From Verrucomicrobiota bacterium (GTDB taxonomy: Bacteria > Verrucomicrobiota > Verrucomicrobiia > Limisphaerales > DSYF01): DNA of 63,865 bases. The position numbers were made by a program, and so were the translations under genes. Positions 43,198-52,993 of this stretch are shown one piece after another. The notes under the pieces were generated by a model. The model made no database searches, was not told where the DNA came from, and was given only the letters and a program-made list of their open reading frames with translations. Each line of letters starts with the position of its first letter. Position 1 is the stretch's first letter. Where the stretch lies: assembly GCA_025457615.1 (NCBI GenBank), contig JALOTZ010000006.1, positions 1 through 63,865 on the forward strand. The letters are read 5' to 3'.

Positions 43198-43623
43198 TTA
43201 GCCGGTCACTTCGATGCCCATGCTGCGGGCAGTCCCCGCGACCATGCGGCACGCCGCCTCTTCAGAGGTGGCGTTCATGTCCTTCATCTTCAGCTTGACG
43301 ATGTCCAAGACCTGCTTCTTGGACACCTTGCCGACCTTGTCCTTGTTGGGCTGTTTGGATCCGGCGGTGATGCCGGCCGCCTTCTTCAGCAACACGGCCG
43401 CGGGCGGCGACTTGGTGATGAAGGTGAAGGATTTGTCCTGATAGACCGTGATGACCACGGGAATGATCATTCCCGCGTCGCCCTTGGTGGCTGCGTTGAA
43501 TTCCTTGCAAAACCCCATGATGTTCACGCCGTGCTGGCCCAGGGCCGGGCCGACGGGCGGCGCCGGGTTGGCTTGTCCGGCAGGGATCTGCAACTTGATC
43601 ATGCCTGTTACTTTCTTTGCCAT
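43198..43623 (-). CDS. rplK: 50S ribosomal protein L11
   Basis: A 141-residue L11: [50 protein letters not shown] and the C-terminal [14 protein letters not shown]. It binds the GTPase-associated centre. It lies 39 bases after nusG. Confidence 0.98.
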   Translation of the reverse strand: MAKKVTGMIKLQIPAGQANPAPPVGPALGQHGVNIMGFCKEFNAATKGDAGMIIPVVITVYQDKSFTFITKSPPAAVLLKKAAGITAGSKQPNKDKVGKVSKKQVLDIVKLKMKDMNATSEEAACRMVAGTARSMGIEVTG

Positions 43624-43662
43624 AATTTAACTCCAGAATCGTGTGTGCGTCGGCCAACCAGC

Positions 43663-44211
43663 TCAGGCCTTCTCGGCCTGCCAGTACTCCAGTTCCACCG
43701 GCGTGTTCCGGCCGAAGATGTTCACCGTCACCTTCAATTTCCCACGCTCGGGCTCGATTTCCTCAATGACGCCGCTGAAATTCAGGAACGGGCCATTGTT
43801 GATCTTGATCGTCTCACCCACCTCGAAGCTGACCTTCGGCCGCTCCGTCTCCTCGGACTCGCTGATCTGCGCCTTGATCTGCTCGACTTCGGCGTCCGGC
43901 GTCGGCGTGGGCGGCTCGCCCCCCACAAACCCGATCACCCCTTGCGTGTCCTTGATGAAATACCACGGCCTCTCCACGATCCGGCCGTCGTCATCCAGGA
44001 GCGCCATGTGAATAAAGACGTAACCCGGCCAGAGTTTCCGGGTGGACACCGTCTTCTTCTGGTTCCGAACCTCAACGACCTTTTCCATGGGCACCAGCAC
44101 CTCCTGGATGCAGTCGCCCATCTCCTCGGTCTTGATGCGCCGCTCGATGCTCTCTTTGACCTTCTGCTCCTGGCCCGAGAGGGTGTGAATGACAAACCAC
44201 TGGCTTCGCAT
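43663..44211 (-). CDS. nusG: Transcription antitermination/termination factor NusG
   Basis: A 182-residue NusG. The NGN domain has QWFVIHTLSGQEQKVKESIE and KLWPGYVFIHMALLDDDGRI. An acidic linker (DAEVEQIKAQISESEETERP) is longer than in E. coli. The KOW domain ends with GPFLNFSGVIEEIEPERGKL. It couples RNA polymerase to the ribosome or Rho. It starts 11 bases after secE; the frame upstream is a secE shadow. Confidence 0.97.
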   Translation of the reverse strand: MRSQWFVIHTLSGQEQKVKESIERRIKTEEMGDCIQEVLVPMEKVVEVRNQKKTVSTRKLWPGYVFIHMALLDDDGRIVERPWYFIKDTQGVIGFVGGEPPTPTPDAEVEQIKAQISESEETERPKVSFEVGETIKINNGPFLNFSGVIEEIEPERGKLKVTVNIFGRNTPVELEYWQAEKA

Positions 44212-44222
44212 AACACTCTGAA

Positions 44223-44555
44223 TCAGGTCAGCAGCAACAGGACGCGCGTCAGAACGAAATCCACCCCCACGGTGAACCCGCCCAAGAGCAGGATGGAAAT
44301 GGCGATCACCACCGTGGACCCCTTCAGTTCGTCCCAACTGGGCCAACTGCATTTGCGCAACTCTTCGCGGGTCAAACGCACGTACGTGGCGAATCGGACC
44401 AGCTGGCCTTTGTACCACAAGACCGCAAAGGCCGCTCCGATGACACAGACCCAGAACAGGGTCCAGCCGTAGCTCTGCCAGAACGAGCTTGACGCAACCG
44501 CTGCGCCGGCCAAGTCCGTCACGGCCCCCGCCGTTTCAATGTTGGTTTCACCCAT
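44223..44555 (-). CDS. secE: Preprotein translocase subunit SecE
   Basis: A 110-residue SecE. The conserved amphipathic segment YVRLTREELRKCSWPSWDEL precedes the C-terminal transmembrane helix (VVIAISILLLGGFTVGVDFV); one extra helix precedes it (LFWVCVIGAAFAVLWY). It clamps SecY. The ATG at 44555 is preferred to a TTG two codons upstream. It lies 31 bases after tRNA-Ser. Confidence 0.96.
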   Translation of the reverse strand: MGETNIETAGAVTDLAGAAVASSSFWQSYGWTLFWVCVIGAAFAVLWYKGQLVRFATYVRLTREELRKCSWPSWDELKGSTVVIAISILLLGGFTVGVDFVLTRVLLLLT

Positions 44556-44586
44556 GATCAATCAATGGTTTGCCCGCACGGTTCCA

Positions 44587-44676
44587 TGGCGGAGAGGGAG
44601 GGATTCGAACCCCCGTCGGGCGCAAGCCCGAAGCGGTTTTCAAGACCGCCGCAATCGACCACTCTGCCACCTCTCC
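44587..44676 (-). tRNA. tRNA-Ser (anticodon UGA)
   Basis: A class II tRNA with a 7-bp acceptor stem (GGAGAGG/CCTCTCC), anticodon loop CUUGAAA and a long variable arm (CGGGC/GCCCG helix). Discriminator G is at 44590 and CCA is encoded (44589-44587). It lies 7 bases after tRNA-Trp and 31 before secE, an added member of the common tuf-trpT-secE arrangement. Confidence 0.96.
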
Positions 44677-44683
44677 GACGGAC

Positions 44684-44732
44684 TGGCAGGGCGTGAGGGA
44701 CTCGAACCCCCAACCGACGGTTTTGGAGACCG

Positions 44733-44759
<27 letters not shown>
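44684..44759 (-). tRNA. tRNA-Trp (anticodon CCA)
   Basis: A 76-nt tRNA with encoded CCA. All stems pair: acceptor AGGGCGT/ACGCCCT, D GCTC/GAGT, anticodon GCGGT/ACCGT with loop CUCCAAA, and T GGGGG/CCCTC with TTCGAGT loop. Discriminator G. Its first 27 nt also encode the end of the tuf reading frame, including the stop codon (tRNA positions 25-27). Confidence 0.97.
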
Positions 44760-45947
<1,188 letters not shown>

Positions 45948-46004
45948 TTGCTGTCTCCTGGTCTGTTCCTGGTTTCGGTTGTCTTTTTTGGATCACACTG
46001 TTGG

Positions 46005-46080
46005 TGGAGCCCATGACCAGAATTGAACTGGTGACCTCATCCTTACCAAGGATGCGCTCTGCCAACTGAGCTACATGGGC
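46005..46080 (-). tRNA. tRNA-Thr (anticodon GGU)
   Basis: A 76-nt tRNA with encoded CCA (46007-46005) and discriminator U (46008). Acceptor GCCCATG/CATGGGC, D arm GCTC...GAGC, anticodon stem CATCC/GGATG with loop UUGGUAA, T arm ACCAG/CTGGT. It lies 57 bases before tuf and is the first gene of the cluster. Confidence 0.97.
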
Positions 46081-46140
46081 GCGTGCCGTAGTCTCTTTGT
46101 TCCGTGTTCAAGAGACGACAAAACACCGCTCCCCACAGCT

Positions 46141-46156
46141 TTCCCAGCTGGGAAAT
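46141..46156. other. 16-bp perfect palindrome in the tuf-cluster leader
   Basis: TTTCCCAGCTGGGAAA is a perfect palindrome about 60 bases upstream of tRNA-Thr, inside the leader of the transcript from the promoter at 46209-46237. It may be an operator or a small hairpin; no protein partner is suggested by the sequence. Confidence 0.4.
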
Positions 46157-46208
46157 CCGAAGGGGTTCGCGGTCAGTACAATAATTTTACGGCCCAACGA
46201 CCGTGCGG

Positions 46209-46237
46209 AATCTATGGACCCGCCAACAAGCTGTCAA
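46209..46237 (-). promoter_or_regulatory. Sigma-70 promoter of the tRNA-Thr/tuf/ribosomal cluster
   Basis: On the minus strand, TTGACA (46232-46237, perfect -35) and TAGATT (46209-46214) are 17 bases apart. The start site would be near 46202, giving a leader of about 120 nt before tRNA-Thr. The rest of the 400-base gap to queA holds the palindrome above and the queA promoter. Confidence 0.75.
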
Positions 46238-46442
46238 CGGATTTTAACAGAATTTTACAGAAGCCCTCCCAACCGGTTTCCGGAGGTGACTGAGATCCAA
46301 GATCCATCCGGCCATCCAGACCAGCCGTTGCGCGACAGCCGGTTACGCTGAAGGCCGGCTCCCGCGTAGCGGGGCCACACTGCAAACCGCAACCCGGAGC
46401 CTGCTGGAACCTCGCCACGGGCAGGACTGGAATCCCATGCTA

Positions 46443-46472
46443 TTGAGGTTGGCCGGGCTGCCACGATAGACT
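46443..46472 (+). promoter_or_regulatory. Candidate queA promoter placed for a leaderless transcript
   Basis: TTGAGG (46443-46448) and TAGACT (46467-46472) are 18 bases apart. The -10 box ends 7 bases before GTG at 46480 and 10 before ATG at 46483, so transcription would begin at or next to the start codon. No Shine-Dalgarno sequence is present. Confidence 0.45.
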
Positions 46473-46482
46473 GTCCCCCGTG

Positions 46483-47550
46483 ATGCGAGCGAGCGACTTT
46501 GACTTTGATCTGCCGGAGGCCCTGATTGCCCAGGAACCGCTCGCTGAACGGGACGCGTCGCGTCTGCTGGTCATCAACCGCTCGACGGGCACCTTCCAGC
46601 ATCGCCGGTTCAAAGACCTAGGCGATTATTTTGAAGCGGACGACCTGGTGGTGCTGAACAACTCGCGCGTCCTGCGGGCGCGGCTGCGGGGCGTGAATCA
46701 GCGTTCCGGAGGAGCCTTTGAACTGTTGCTCGTCGAGGAAACCGCCCCCAATCTCTGGTGGGCCATGATCAAACCCGGCAAACGCGCGCGCGTCGGCACT
46801 CGAATCAGCCTCAGCCATCCCGCCGGCTCCCCCACCCCCGTCCATCTCGAGGTCAAGGCCACCAACGCCGAGGGCCATCGCCAGGTTCACTTCGAAGGCA
46901 CGGAGAACATTCTCACCGAGCTGGACCAACTGGGTGAAGTCCCGCTACCCCCCTACATCCACCGTCGCGCCGAGGCCACGGATGCAGACCATTACCAGAC
47001 GGTCTTCGGCGGTGCACCAGGCTCGGTCGCCGCGCCAACGGCCGGGCTGCATTTTGCCCGGGATACGCTCACTGGACTGCAATCGCGCGGCATCCGGATC
47101 TGCGAAGTGACCCTGCATGTGGGACTGGGCACCTTCGCGCCGGTCAAGGTGGAGAGCCTCGAGGATCACGTCATGCACGAGGAGCGTTACGCGATCAGCG
47201 AGGCCAGCGCGAAGTTGATCCAGACGACCCGGCGCACAGGCCGCCGGATCCTGGCCGTGGGCACCACGGTGCTCCGGACGTTGGAGTCGGCGACTGATGC
47301 CGACTCGGCCGAGGTGCGATCCGGACCGGGTCGAACACGGCTTTTCATTCACCCGCCCTATCGCTTTCGGAGCGCGGACGCGTTGCTCACGAATTTTCAT
47401 CTTCCCCGGTCCACCCTCTTGATGCTGGTCTGCGCCTTCGCCTCCCCCGGCGCCACCGGGGGGCGCGACCTGATTCTGCGGGCCTATGCCGAGGCCGTGC
47501 GCGAGCGCTACCGCTTTTTCAGCTACGGTGACGCCATGTTGATCCTATGA
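46483..47550 (+). CDS. queA: S-adenosylmethionine:tRNA ribosyltransferase-isomerase
   Basis: Transfers and isomerises the ribosyl part of SAM onto 7-aminomethyl-7-deazaguanine in tRNA to make epoxyqueuosine. A 355-residue protein with FDFDLPEALIAQEPLAERDA at the N-terminus, DLVVLNNSRVLRARLRG, SVAAPTAGLHF and the closing NFHLPRSTLLMLVCAFAS. An adjacent in-frame GTG (46480) is an alternative start. There is no RBS, fitting a leaderless mRNA. It overlaps the next gene by 4 bases (ATGA). Confidence 0.96.
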   Translation: MRASDFDFDLPEALIAQEPLAERDASRLLVINRSTGTFQHRRFKDLGDYFEADDLVVLNNSRVLRARLRGVNQRSGGAFELLLVEETAPNLWWAMIKPGKRARVGTRISLSHPAGSPTPVHLEVKATNAEGHRQVHFEGTENILTELDQLGEVPLPPYIHRRAEATDADHYQTVFGGAPGSVAAPTAGLHFARDTLTGLQSRGIRICEVTLHVGLGTFAPVKVESLEDHVMHEERYAISEASAKLIQTTRRTGRRILAVGTTVLRTLESATDADSAEVRSGPGRTRLFIHPPYRFRSADALLTNFHLPRSTLLMLVCAFASPGATGGRDLILRAYAEAVRERYRFFSYGDAMLIL

Positions 47551-48368
47551 AACGAACCAGACATCTCCCACCCGGACAAACGCCTGGGACTCGTCCAAGG
47601 GCGCCCCACGCAACCCGCCCCTACGTCATCCTCAACATGGCCATGACGGCGGACGGCAAGATTGCGACCGCCAACCGCGCCATCCGCTCATTCGGCAGCC
47701 GGCACGACCAGGAACACCTGCTCGAACTGCGCGCCACGGCGGATGCCGTCCTGTGCGGCGCTTCCACGGCCGCCGAGGACGGAATCACGCTCGGACCCGG
47801 ATCCCCGCGCTTTCGTCGGGAGCGCCTGCGGCGGGGCCTGGCCGAGTACAACCTGCGCATCATCGCCAGCGGGTCAGGACGCTTGAGTCCCCGCTCCACC
47901 GTCTTTCGGCATGCGTTCTCGCCGGTGATCGTGTTGAGCACCACCAGCGCCCCCCGCACCCGGTTGAATCGATTGCGCGCCGTGGCCGACGAAGTGGCTC
48001 TCTTCGGCAAAGCCGAACTGGATCTGCCGGGCGCGCTCCGCTGGCTGCATAAGCGCTGGCGCGTGCGCCGCCTGGTGTGCGAAGGCGGAGGAGAACTCAA
48101 CGACGCGATGTTTCGCGAGGGACTGGTGGACGAATTGCACCTCACCATCTGTCCCAAGCTCTTTGGCGGTCGGAATGCCCCGACCCTCGCCGAGGGGGCC
48201 GGATTCAAGCAATTGGCGGACGCCGTCCGGCTCAGACTGCGCTTCTGTCGGCGGGCCGGGGACGAGTTGTACCTGGTCTATGAGGTGGTGGGGCGGGTGG
48301 CCTCGCGTGGCTGCGATTCGACCCAGCGCGCCATGAGCCAGAGCAGGTCCGACAGGCGGTTGAAATAG
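47547..48368 (+). CDS. RibD C-terminal-like reductase (dihydrofolate-reductase fold)
   Basis: A 273-residue NADPH-dependent reductase of the RibD C-terminal family: VILNMAMTADGKIATANRAI, ATADAVLCGASTAAEDG, RRLVCEGGGELNDAMFREGL, VDELHLTICPKLFGG. In riboflavin synthesis this domain reduces the ribosylamino-uracil intermediate; there is no deaminase domain here, so a stand-alone reductase. The last ~30 residues overlap the convergent adenosyltransferase gene by 91 bases and have no family match. It is coupled to queA. Confidence 0.87.
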   Translation: MKRTRHLPPGQTPGTRPRAPHATRPYVILNMAMTADGKIATANRAIRSFGSRHDQEHLLELRATADAVLCGASTAAEDGITLGPGSPRFRRERLRRGLAEYNLRIIASGSGRLSPRSTVFRHAFSPVIVLSTTSAPRTRLNRLRAVADEVALFGKAELDLPGALRWLHKRWRVRRLVCEGGGELNDAMFREGLVDELHLTICPKLFGGRNAPTLAEGAGFKQLADAVRLRLRFCRRAGDELYLVYEVVGRVASRGCDSTQRAMSQSRSDRRLK

Positions 48369-48835
48369 ATCAGGACGCCCGCATGGGGCAATTCACCCGC
48401 CGCCTGCAATTCCGAGATGCGCCGTTCCGCGCGACGACACACCGTCCGCGCCACGTCCAACGCCGCGGAGTGCAGCGTGGCGCCCGGGGTGGCCCAACCC
48501 TTGAGCGACAGGTTCTGCGCTTCGATCTGGGCGACGTGTTGTTCCAACCGATCAATCATCTCGGGCTGAAAGCCCGGATAACCGTCACGGGCATAGCGCT
48601 CTTGATCCTGGACGGACGTGGCCAACTCCCCCATGATGGCCACCAGATCCTTCTGAAAGGCGAGCAGGGTGTTCCCCATAGAGTCCGTCGCGCCCGAGGC
48701 GCGAGCTAATCCGAGCGCGGCGTTCAGCTCGTCGACCGCCCCGTAGGCTTCCACGCGCACATGGTGCTTGGGCACGCGCCGACCATACATCAACGCCGTG
48801 GTCCCACTGTCCCCACTTCGAGTCACGATGCTCAC
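48278..48835 (-). CDS. PduO-type ATP:cob(I)alamin adenosyltransferase
   Basis: Adenosylates cob(I)alamin to coenzyme B12. A 185-residue protein: IVTRSGDSGTTALMYGRRVP (ATP-binding N-terminus), RVEAYGAVDELNAALGLARA, CRRAERRISEL and the closing YFNRLSDLLWLMARW. The GTG at 48835 is preferred: it gives the family N-terminus and overlaps the stop of a short upstream frame (GTGA). A GTG at 48889 would add 18 residues without family support. Its 3' end overlaps the RibD-like gene by 91 bases, tail to tail. Confidence 0.92.
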   Translation of the reverse strand: MSIVTRSGDSGTTALMYGRRVPKHHVRVEAYGAVDELNAALGLARASGATDSMGNTLLAFQKDLVAIMGELATSVQDQERYARDGYPGFQPEMIDRLEQHVAQIEAQNLSLKGWATPGATLHSAALDVARTVCRRAERRISELQAAGELPHAGVLIYFNRLSDLLWLMARWVESQPREATRPTTS

Positions 48836-49223
48836 GCCGCTGAGTCTGCCACGGGCGTGACAGAGTTCAAATGGCGTTTTGCCCAGCACAAGTCTTCCAG
48901 GAAGGTCAGAGCTTCCTGGAAAGCCCGGCCCCCTGCGGCGCCCTCACCGGCGGGCAGGTCCAGGCCCTGTCAGGGGTGCAAACTGCCCCAACCATGGGCG
49001 GTCTGGGCGAAACAAAACCCGGCGCCCAGCGTCGGATTCCGCAAACCCTCCCTGCCCCTCGCCGGTGTGGGACGGGCAGCCACGGCGGCGGCGCGACCGA
49101 TGGTGGACCGTCGGCTGTCCCGGTTGACGGTTGACGGGAAAGCAGGCTTTTCAACATTGCGCGGCGGAGTGTCCGCGACTACTGTTTGCCGCCTTAAGGC
49201 CAATCAGGAAGACGGAACGCATT
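48836..49223. other. Intergenic region with a broken minus-strand reading frame
   Basis: About 390 bases between the adenosyltransferase and gltA. A minus-strand frame from about 49203 has one in-frame TGA at 48972-48970 and continues open to a TGA that overlaps the adenosyltransferase GTG. Its lower part reads FQEALTFLEDLCWAKRHLNS and looks protein-like, but no family is recognised and no start is found after the stop. A TTGACG pair of repeats near 49123-49136 may be part of the gltA promoter. Confidence 0.35.
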
Positions 49224-50528
49224 ATGTCTGAAACCGCTGAACTAAACGTTGGAGGCAAGACTTACACCTTGCCCGTGATTGAGGGCACCGAACAGGAGCG
49301 CGCCATTGACATCTCCAAGCTGCGCGCGGAAAGCGGGCACGTCACGCTGGATGACGGCTATGGCAACACCGGCTCCTGCAAGAGCAACATCACGTTCATC
49401 GACGGGGAGAAGGGTATTCTGCGCTATCGCGGCTATTCGATTGAAGAGCTTGCGGTGCGATCGACCTTTGTGGAGGTGGCCCACCTGCTGATCTGGGGCG
49501 AGCTGCCCACCAGCGCTGAGTTGCAGCGGTTCTCGAACATGCTCACCGAGAACTCCATGATCCACGAGGACATGAAGTTCCATTTCGAGGGCTTTCCGCG
49601 CCGTGCGCATCCCATGGCCATCCTGTCCTCGATGATCAACGCGACGAGCTGTTTCTATCCGGAACTGCTCGACTCCAATTACGACACGGACAGCCTGGCT
49701 CGGCAGGCGGCCAACCTGCTGTCCCAGGTGCGTACCATCGCTGCGTTCGCCTACCGCAAGTCCCGCGGGCTGCCGATCATTTACCCCAAGCTGGAATACA
49801 AGTACACGGCGAACTTCCTGCACATGATGTTCTCGCATCCCTACCGGGATTTCCCCCTGGACCCCGAGGCCGTCCGGGCGCTGGACCTGATCTTTCTGCT
49901 GCATGCGGATCACGAGCAGAATTGTTCCACCGCCACGGTTCGGATGGTGGCGTCCAGCAAAGCCAACCTGTTCGCCAGCGCAGCCGCCGGCGTGTGTGCC
50001 CTCTGGGGCCCCCTGCACGGCGGCGCCAACCAGGCGGTGCTGGAGATGCTGGAAGCCATTCACCGGGAAGGCGACGACGGCTCCCGCTTCATCGCGGCAG
50101 CCAAGGACAAGAACAGCGGCAAGAAGCTCATGGGCTTTGGTCACCGCGTTTACAAGCACTACGATCCCCGGGCCAAGATCATCAAGCAGGCCTGCGACGA
50201 GGTACTGGCCAGATTGAACAAGTCCGACCCCCTGCTCGACATCGCCAAGAAACTCGAGGAGGCCGCCATGAAAGAGGACTATTTTGTCGAACGCAACCTC
50301 TATCCCAACGTGGACTTCTACAGCGGCATCATCATGCGCGCACTGGGCATCCCGGTGGAAATGTTCACGGTCATCTTCGCCATCGGGCGCATGCCAGGCT
50401 GGATCGCCAACTTCAAAGAAGTCGCCGAAGATGCCAAGGGCCGGATTTACCGCCCCCGCCAAATCTACACCGGCAAAACCCTGCGCTCCTACGTCCCCAT
50501 CAAGGAGCGCGGCCAGGCTGGTTCCTGA
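49224..50528 (+). CDS. gltA: Citrate synthase, hexameric type II
   Basis: Condenses oxaloacetate and acetyl-CoA. A 434-residue enzyme with N-terminal allosteric-type domain ([40 protein letters not shown]), catalytic His in [15 protein letters not shown], second His in [16 protein letters not shown] and the catalytic Asp in [13 protein letters not shown]. It ends [20 protein letters not shown]. The ATG at 49224 gives the family start. It heads a TCA-cycle group with sucC and sucD; a gap of 263 bases separates it from sucC. Confidence 0.97.
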   Translation: MSETAELNVGGKTYTLPVIEGTEQERAIDISKLRAESGHVTLDDGYGNTGSCKSNITFIDGEKGILRYRGYSIEELAVRSTFVEVAHLLIWGELPTSAELQRFSNMLTENSMIHEDMKFHFEGFPRRAHPMAILSSMINATSCFYPELLDSNYDTDSLARQAANLLSQVRTIAAFAYRKSRGLPIIYPKLEYKYTANFLHMMFSHPYRDFPLDPEAVRALDLIFLLHADHEQNCSTATVRMVASSKANLFASAAAGVCALWGPLHGGANQAVLEMLEAIHREGDDGSRFIAAAKDKNSGKKLMGFGHRVYKHYDPRAKIIKQACDEVLARLNKSDPLLDIAKKLEEAAMKEDYFVERNLYPNVDFYSGIIMRALGIPVEMFTVIFAIGRMPGWIANFKEVAEDAKGRIYRPRQIYTGKTLRSYVPIKERGQAGS

Positions 50529-50791
50529 GGGGCCATTCTGTTTGGACGGTGCGCCTCTCCGCGGCCACGCCGGGGTTGTGCACAGCACGACCCCCTCAAG
50601 CCGGAAGACCCCCTCGCACGGGCGGCACGGCCACCCTCCAGCGAAGTCCGGTGAAGCCCTACTGCCGAGCGCTCCCCGAGCCCGTCGCCTTCCGGCCCCG
50701 CGACGGCAAATTGTCGGCTGAAACTGTTCGACGAGGGAAAAGGTTGCTTTCGGAAGCCAAGCTTCCTTCAATCCCCGCCTGTTGGTCCACG

Positions 50792-52003
50792 ATGAACATT
50801 CATGAATTTCAAGCGCGCGAGTTGCTCGCGGAGCACGGGGTGCCTCTACCGCCCGGAGGCATGTGCGCCTCGGCGGAGGATGCCGGGGCGCTCGCGCAAC
50901 AACTGCTCGACTCGGGCGAGACCCTCCTGGTGCTCAAGGCCCAGATTCACGCCGGCGGTCGCGGCAAGGGCACCTTCACGGACGGTTACCCGGGCGGGGT
51001 CAAACTGCTGCGGACGGCGCCGGAAATCCGCACCGCCGCCGCTGCCATGCTGGGAAACACCCTGGTGACCAAGCAGACCGGACCGGAAGGGCGACGGGTC
51101 AACCGGGTGCTCGTGGCGGGAGCCCCCAACATCCAGAAGGAACTTTATCTGGCGGTGCTGCTCGACCGCAGCCTTGCCCGACCGGTGGTGATGGCCAGCA
51201 CGGCCGGGGGGATGGACATCGAGGAAGTAGCGGCCAAGACCCCGGAGAAGATTGTCCGGCAACCCGTCGATCCTCTCCTGGGACTGCAACCCTATGAGGC
51301 GCGCGACCTGGCGATTGCCCTGGGATTCACCGGCGGCCTGATTCACCAAGCCGCCGGGCTCCTGATGGCGGTGTACCGGGCCTGGTGGGAATCCGACGCC
51401 TCGCTCATCGAGATCAACCCGCTGTGCGTGGTGAAAACGCGGGAGGGCAAGGAGGCACTGCTGGCCGTGGATGCGAAAATCAGCATCGATGACAACTCGC
51501 TGTTCCGGCACCCCCGCATCCAGGCCATGCGGGACCTGGCCGAGGAATCCCCGCTGGAAGTCGAAGCCAGCTCGTTTGCGTTGAACTACATCAAGCTGGA
51601 CGGCAACATCGCCTGCCTGGTCAACGGAGCGGGCCTGGCCATGGCCACGATGGACATCATCCAGCATTACGGCGGCGTGCCCGCCAACTTCCTGGATGTG
51701 GGCGGGGGGGCCTCCGAGGAACAGGTCGCCGGGGCCTTCAAAATCATCATGAAGGATCCCAATGTGAAAGCCATCCTGGTCAATATCTTCGGCGGGATCA
51801 TGGATTGCGACGTGATCGCCCGCGGCATCGTGCAGGCGGTCAAAGAGACCGGACTCAAACTGCCCCTCGTCGTTCGTTTGGAGGGCAACAACGTCGAATC
51901 CGGACGCGCCACTCTGGCCGCATCCCGCCTGACCATCACCACGGGCGAATCCATGGCGGATGCCGCGCAAAAGGTGGTCCGCACGGTGACGGCCCATCCA
52001 TGA
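50792..52003 (+). CDS. sucC: Succinyl-CoA ligase (ADP/GDP-forming), beta subunit
   Basis: A 403-residue ATP-grasp subunit: MNIHEFQARELLAEHGVPLP, VLKAQIHAGGRGKGTF, SLIEINPLCVVKTREG, GNIACLVNGAGLAMATMDII and GGGASEEQVAGAFKIIMKDP. With SucD it makes succinate from succinyl-CoA with NTP synthesis. The RBS is weak. A small inverted repeat (GGAAGC/GCTTCC, 50752-50766) lies 25 bases upstream. It starts 263 bases after gltA and 25 before sucD. Confidence 0.97.
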   Translation: MNIHEFQARELLAEHGVPLPPGGMCASAEDAGALAQQLLDSGETLLVLKAQIHAGGRGKGTFTDGYPGGVKLLRTAPEIRTAAAAMLGNTLVTKQTGPEGRRVNRVLVAGAPNIQKELYLAVLLDRSLARPVVMASTAGGMDIEEVAAKTPEKIVRQPVDPLLGLQPYEARDLAIALGFTGGLIHQAAGLLMAVYRAWWESDASLIEINPLCVVKTREGKEALLAVDAKISIDDNSLFRHPRIQAMRDLAEESPLEVEASSFALNYIKLDGNIACLVNGAGLAMATMDIIQHYGGVPANFLDVGGGASEEQVAGAFKIIMKDPNVKAILVNIFGGIMDCDVIARGIVQAVKETGLKLPLVVRLEGNNVESGRATLAASRLTITTGESMADAAQKVVRTVTAHP

Positions 52004-52027
52004 AGGCTCCACTGAGCTAACCCTGCC

Positions 52028-52918
52028 ATGTCCATCCTTGTCCAACCTGACACCAAGATTCTTGTCCAAGGCATCACCGGCAGTTTCGGCGGGCGTCACG
52101 CCCGGCTTTCGCTCGAATACGGCACCCAGGTGGTCGCCGGCGTCACCCCCGGCAAGGGCGGCCAACTCTTTGACCAACGGGTGCCCATCTTCGATTCCGT
52201 GGCCCAAGCCGTGCGGGACACCGGCGCCACCGCGTCGGCGGTGTTCGTCCCGCCCGCCTTCGCAGCCGATGCGATTTTGGAAGGAGTCGCCGCCGGACTG
52301 GATCTGGTGGTGTGCATCACTGAAGGCATCCCCGTCCGCGACATGATCCGGGTGAAGGCCGCCATGCGGGAATCCCGGACCCGCCTGATCGGCCCGAATT
52401 GTCCTGGCATTGTCACGCCCGGCGAAGGCAGGACTTCCCAAGGCGGCTGTCGCATTGGCATTGCCCCGGGCTACATCCACAGGAAAGGCCACGTTGGGGT
52501 GGTGAGCCGCTCGGGCACGCTGACCTACGAAGCGGTCTGGCAGCTGACTTGCCGGGGCGTCGGACAGAGCACCTGCATCGGCATCGGAGGCGATCCGGTC
52601 CACGGCACCACCCACCTGGATGCCATCCGCCTGTTCATGGAGGATCCGGACACGCACGGAATCATCATGATCGGCGAGATTGGCGGCAGCGCCGAGGAGG
52701 AGGCCGCCGCCTGGATTCGCCAGCACGGGACGAAGCCGGTGGCCGGGTTTGTGGCTGGCGCCACCGCGCCTCCAGGCCGCCGCATGGGTCACGCTGGGGC
52801 TATCGTCAGTGGCGGCAAGGGAACCGCCGCAGCCAAGATCGAAGCTTTTCGCCAGGCGGGTATCGCCGTGGCACCCACCCCTTCGGATATGGCGGACACC
52901 CTGCTCAAGCGGATGTGA
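52028..52918 (+). CDS. sucD: Succinyl-CoA ligase, alpha subunit
   Basis: A 296-residue CoA-binding subunit: [29 protein letters not shown] CoA loop ([13 protein letters not shown]), [33 protein letters not shown] and the phospho-histidine in [20 protein letters not shown]. It follows sucC by 24 bases. Confidence 0.97.
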   Translation: MSILVQPDTKILVQGITGSFGGRHARLSLEYGTQVVAGVTPGKGGQLFDQRVPIFDSVAQAVRDTGATASAVFVPPAFAADAILEGVAAGLDLVVCITEGIPVRDMIRVKAAMRESRTRLIGPNCPGIVTPGEGRTSQGGCRIGIAPGYIHRKGHVGVVSRSGTLTYEAVWQLTCRGVGQSTCIGIGGDPVHGTTHLDAIRLFMEDPDTHGIIMIGEIGGSAEEEAAAWIRQHGTKPVAGFVAGATAPPGRRMGHAGAIVSGGKGTAAAKIEAFRQAGIAVAPTPSDMADTLLKRM

Positions 52919-52941
52919 AGCCGATCCACCGCGCGAACGAC

Positions 52942-52967
52942 GGGTGGACAGAGGTTCCGGTCCACCC
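52942..52967 (+). terminator. Hairpin after sucD
   Basis: GGGTGGAC pairs perfectly with GTCCACCC around a ten-base loop, 23 bases after the sucD stop. No T-tract follows, so it may end or only stabilise the sucCD transcript. Confidence 0.45.
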
Positions 52968-52993
52968 CGTCACACGGTCCGCAGCCAAGCGCC

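Noticed and set aside
50846..52792. 648-codon minus-strand frame opposite sucC and sucD
   Set aside because: Antisense shadow with His/Asp/Gly-rich composition; both plus-strand genes are certain.
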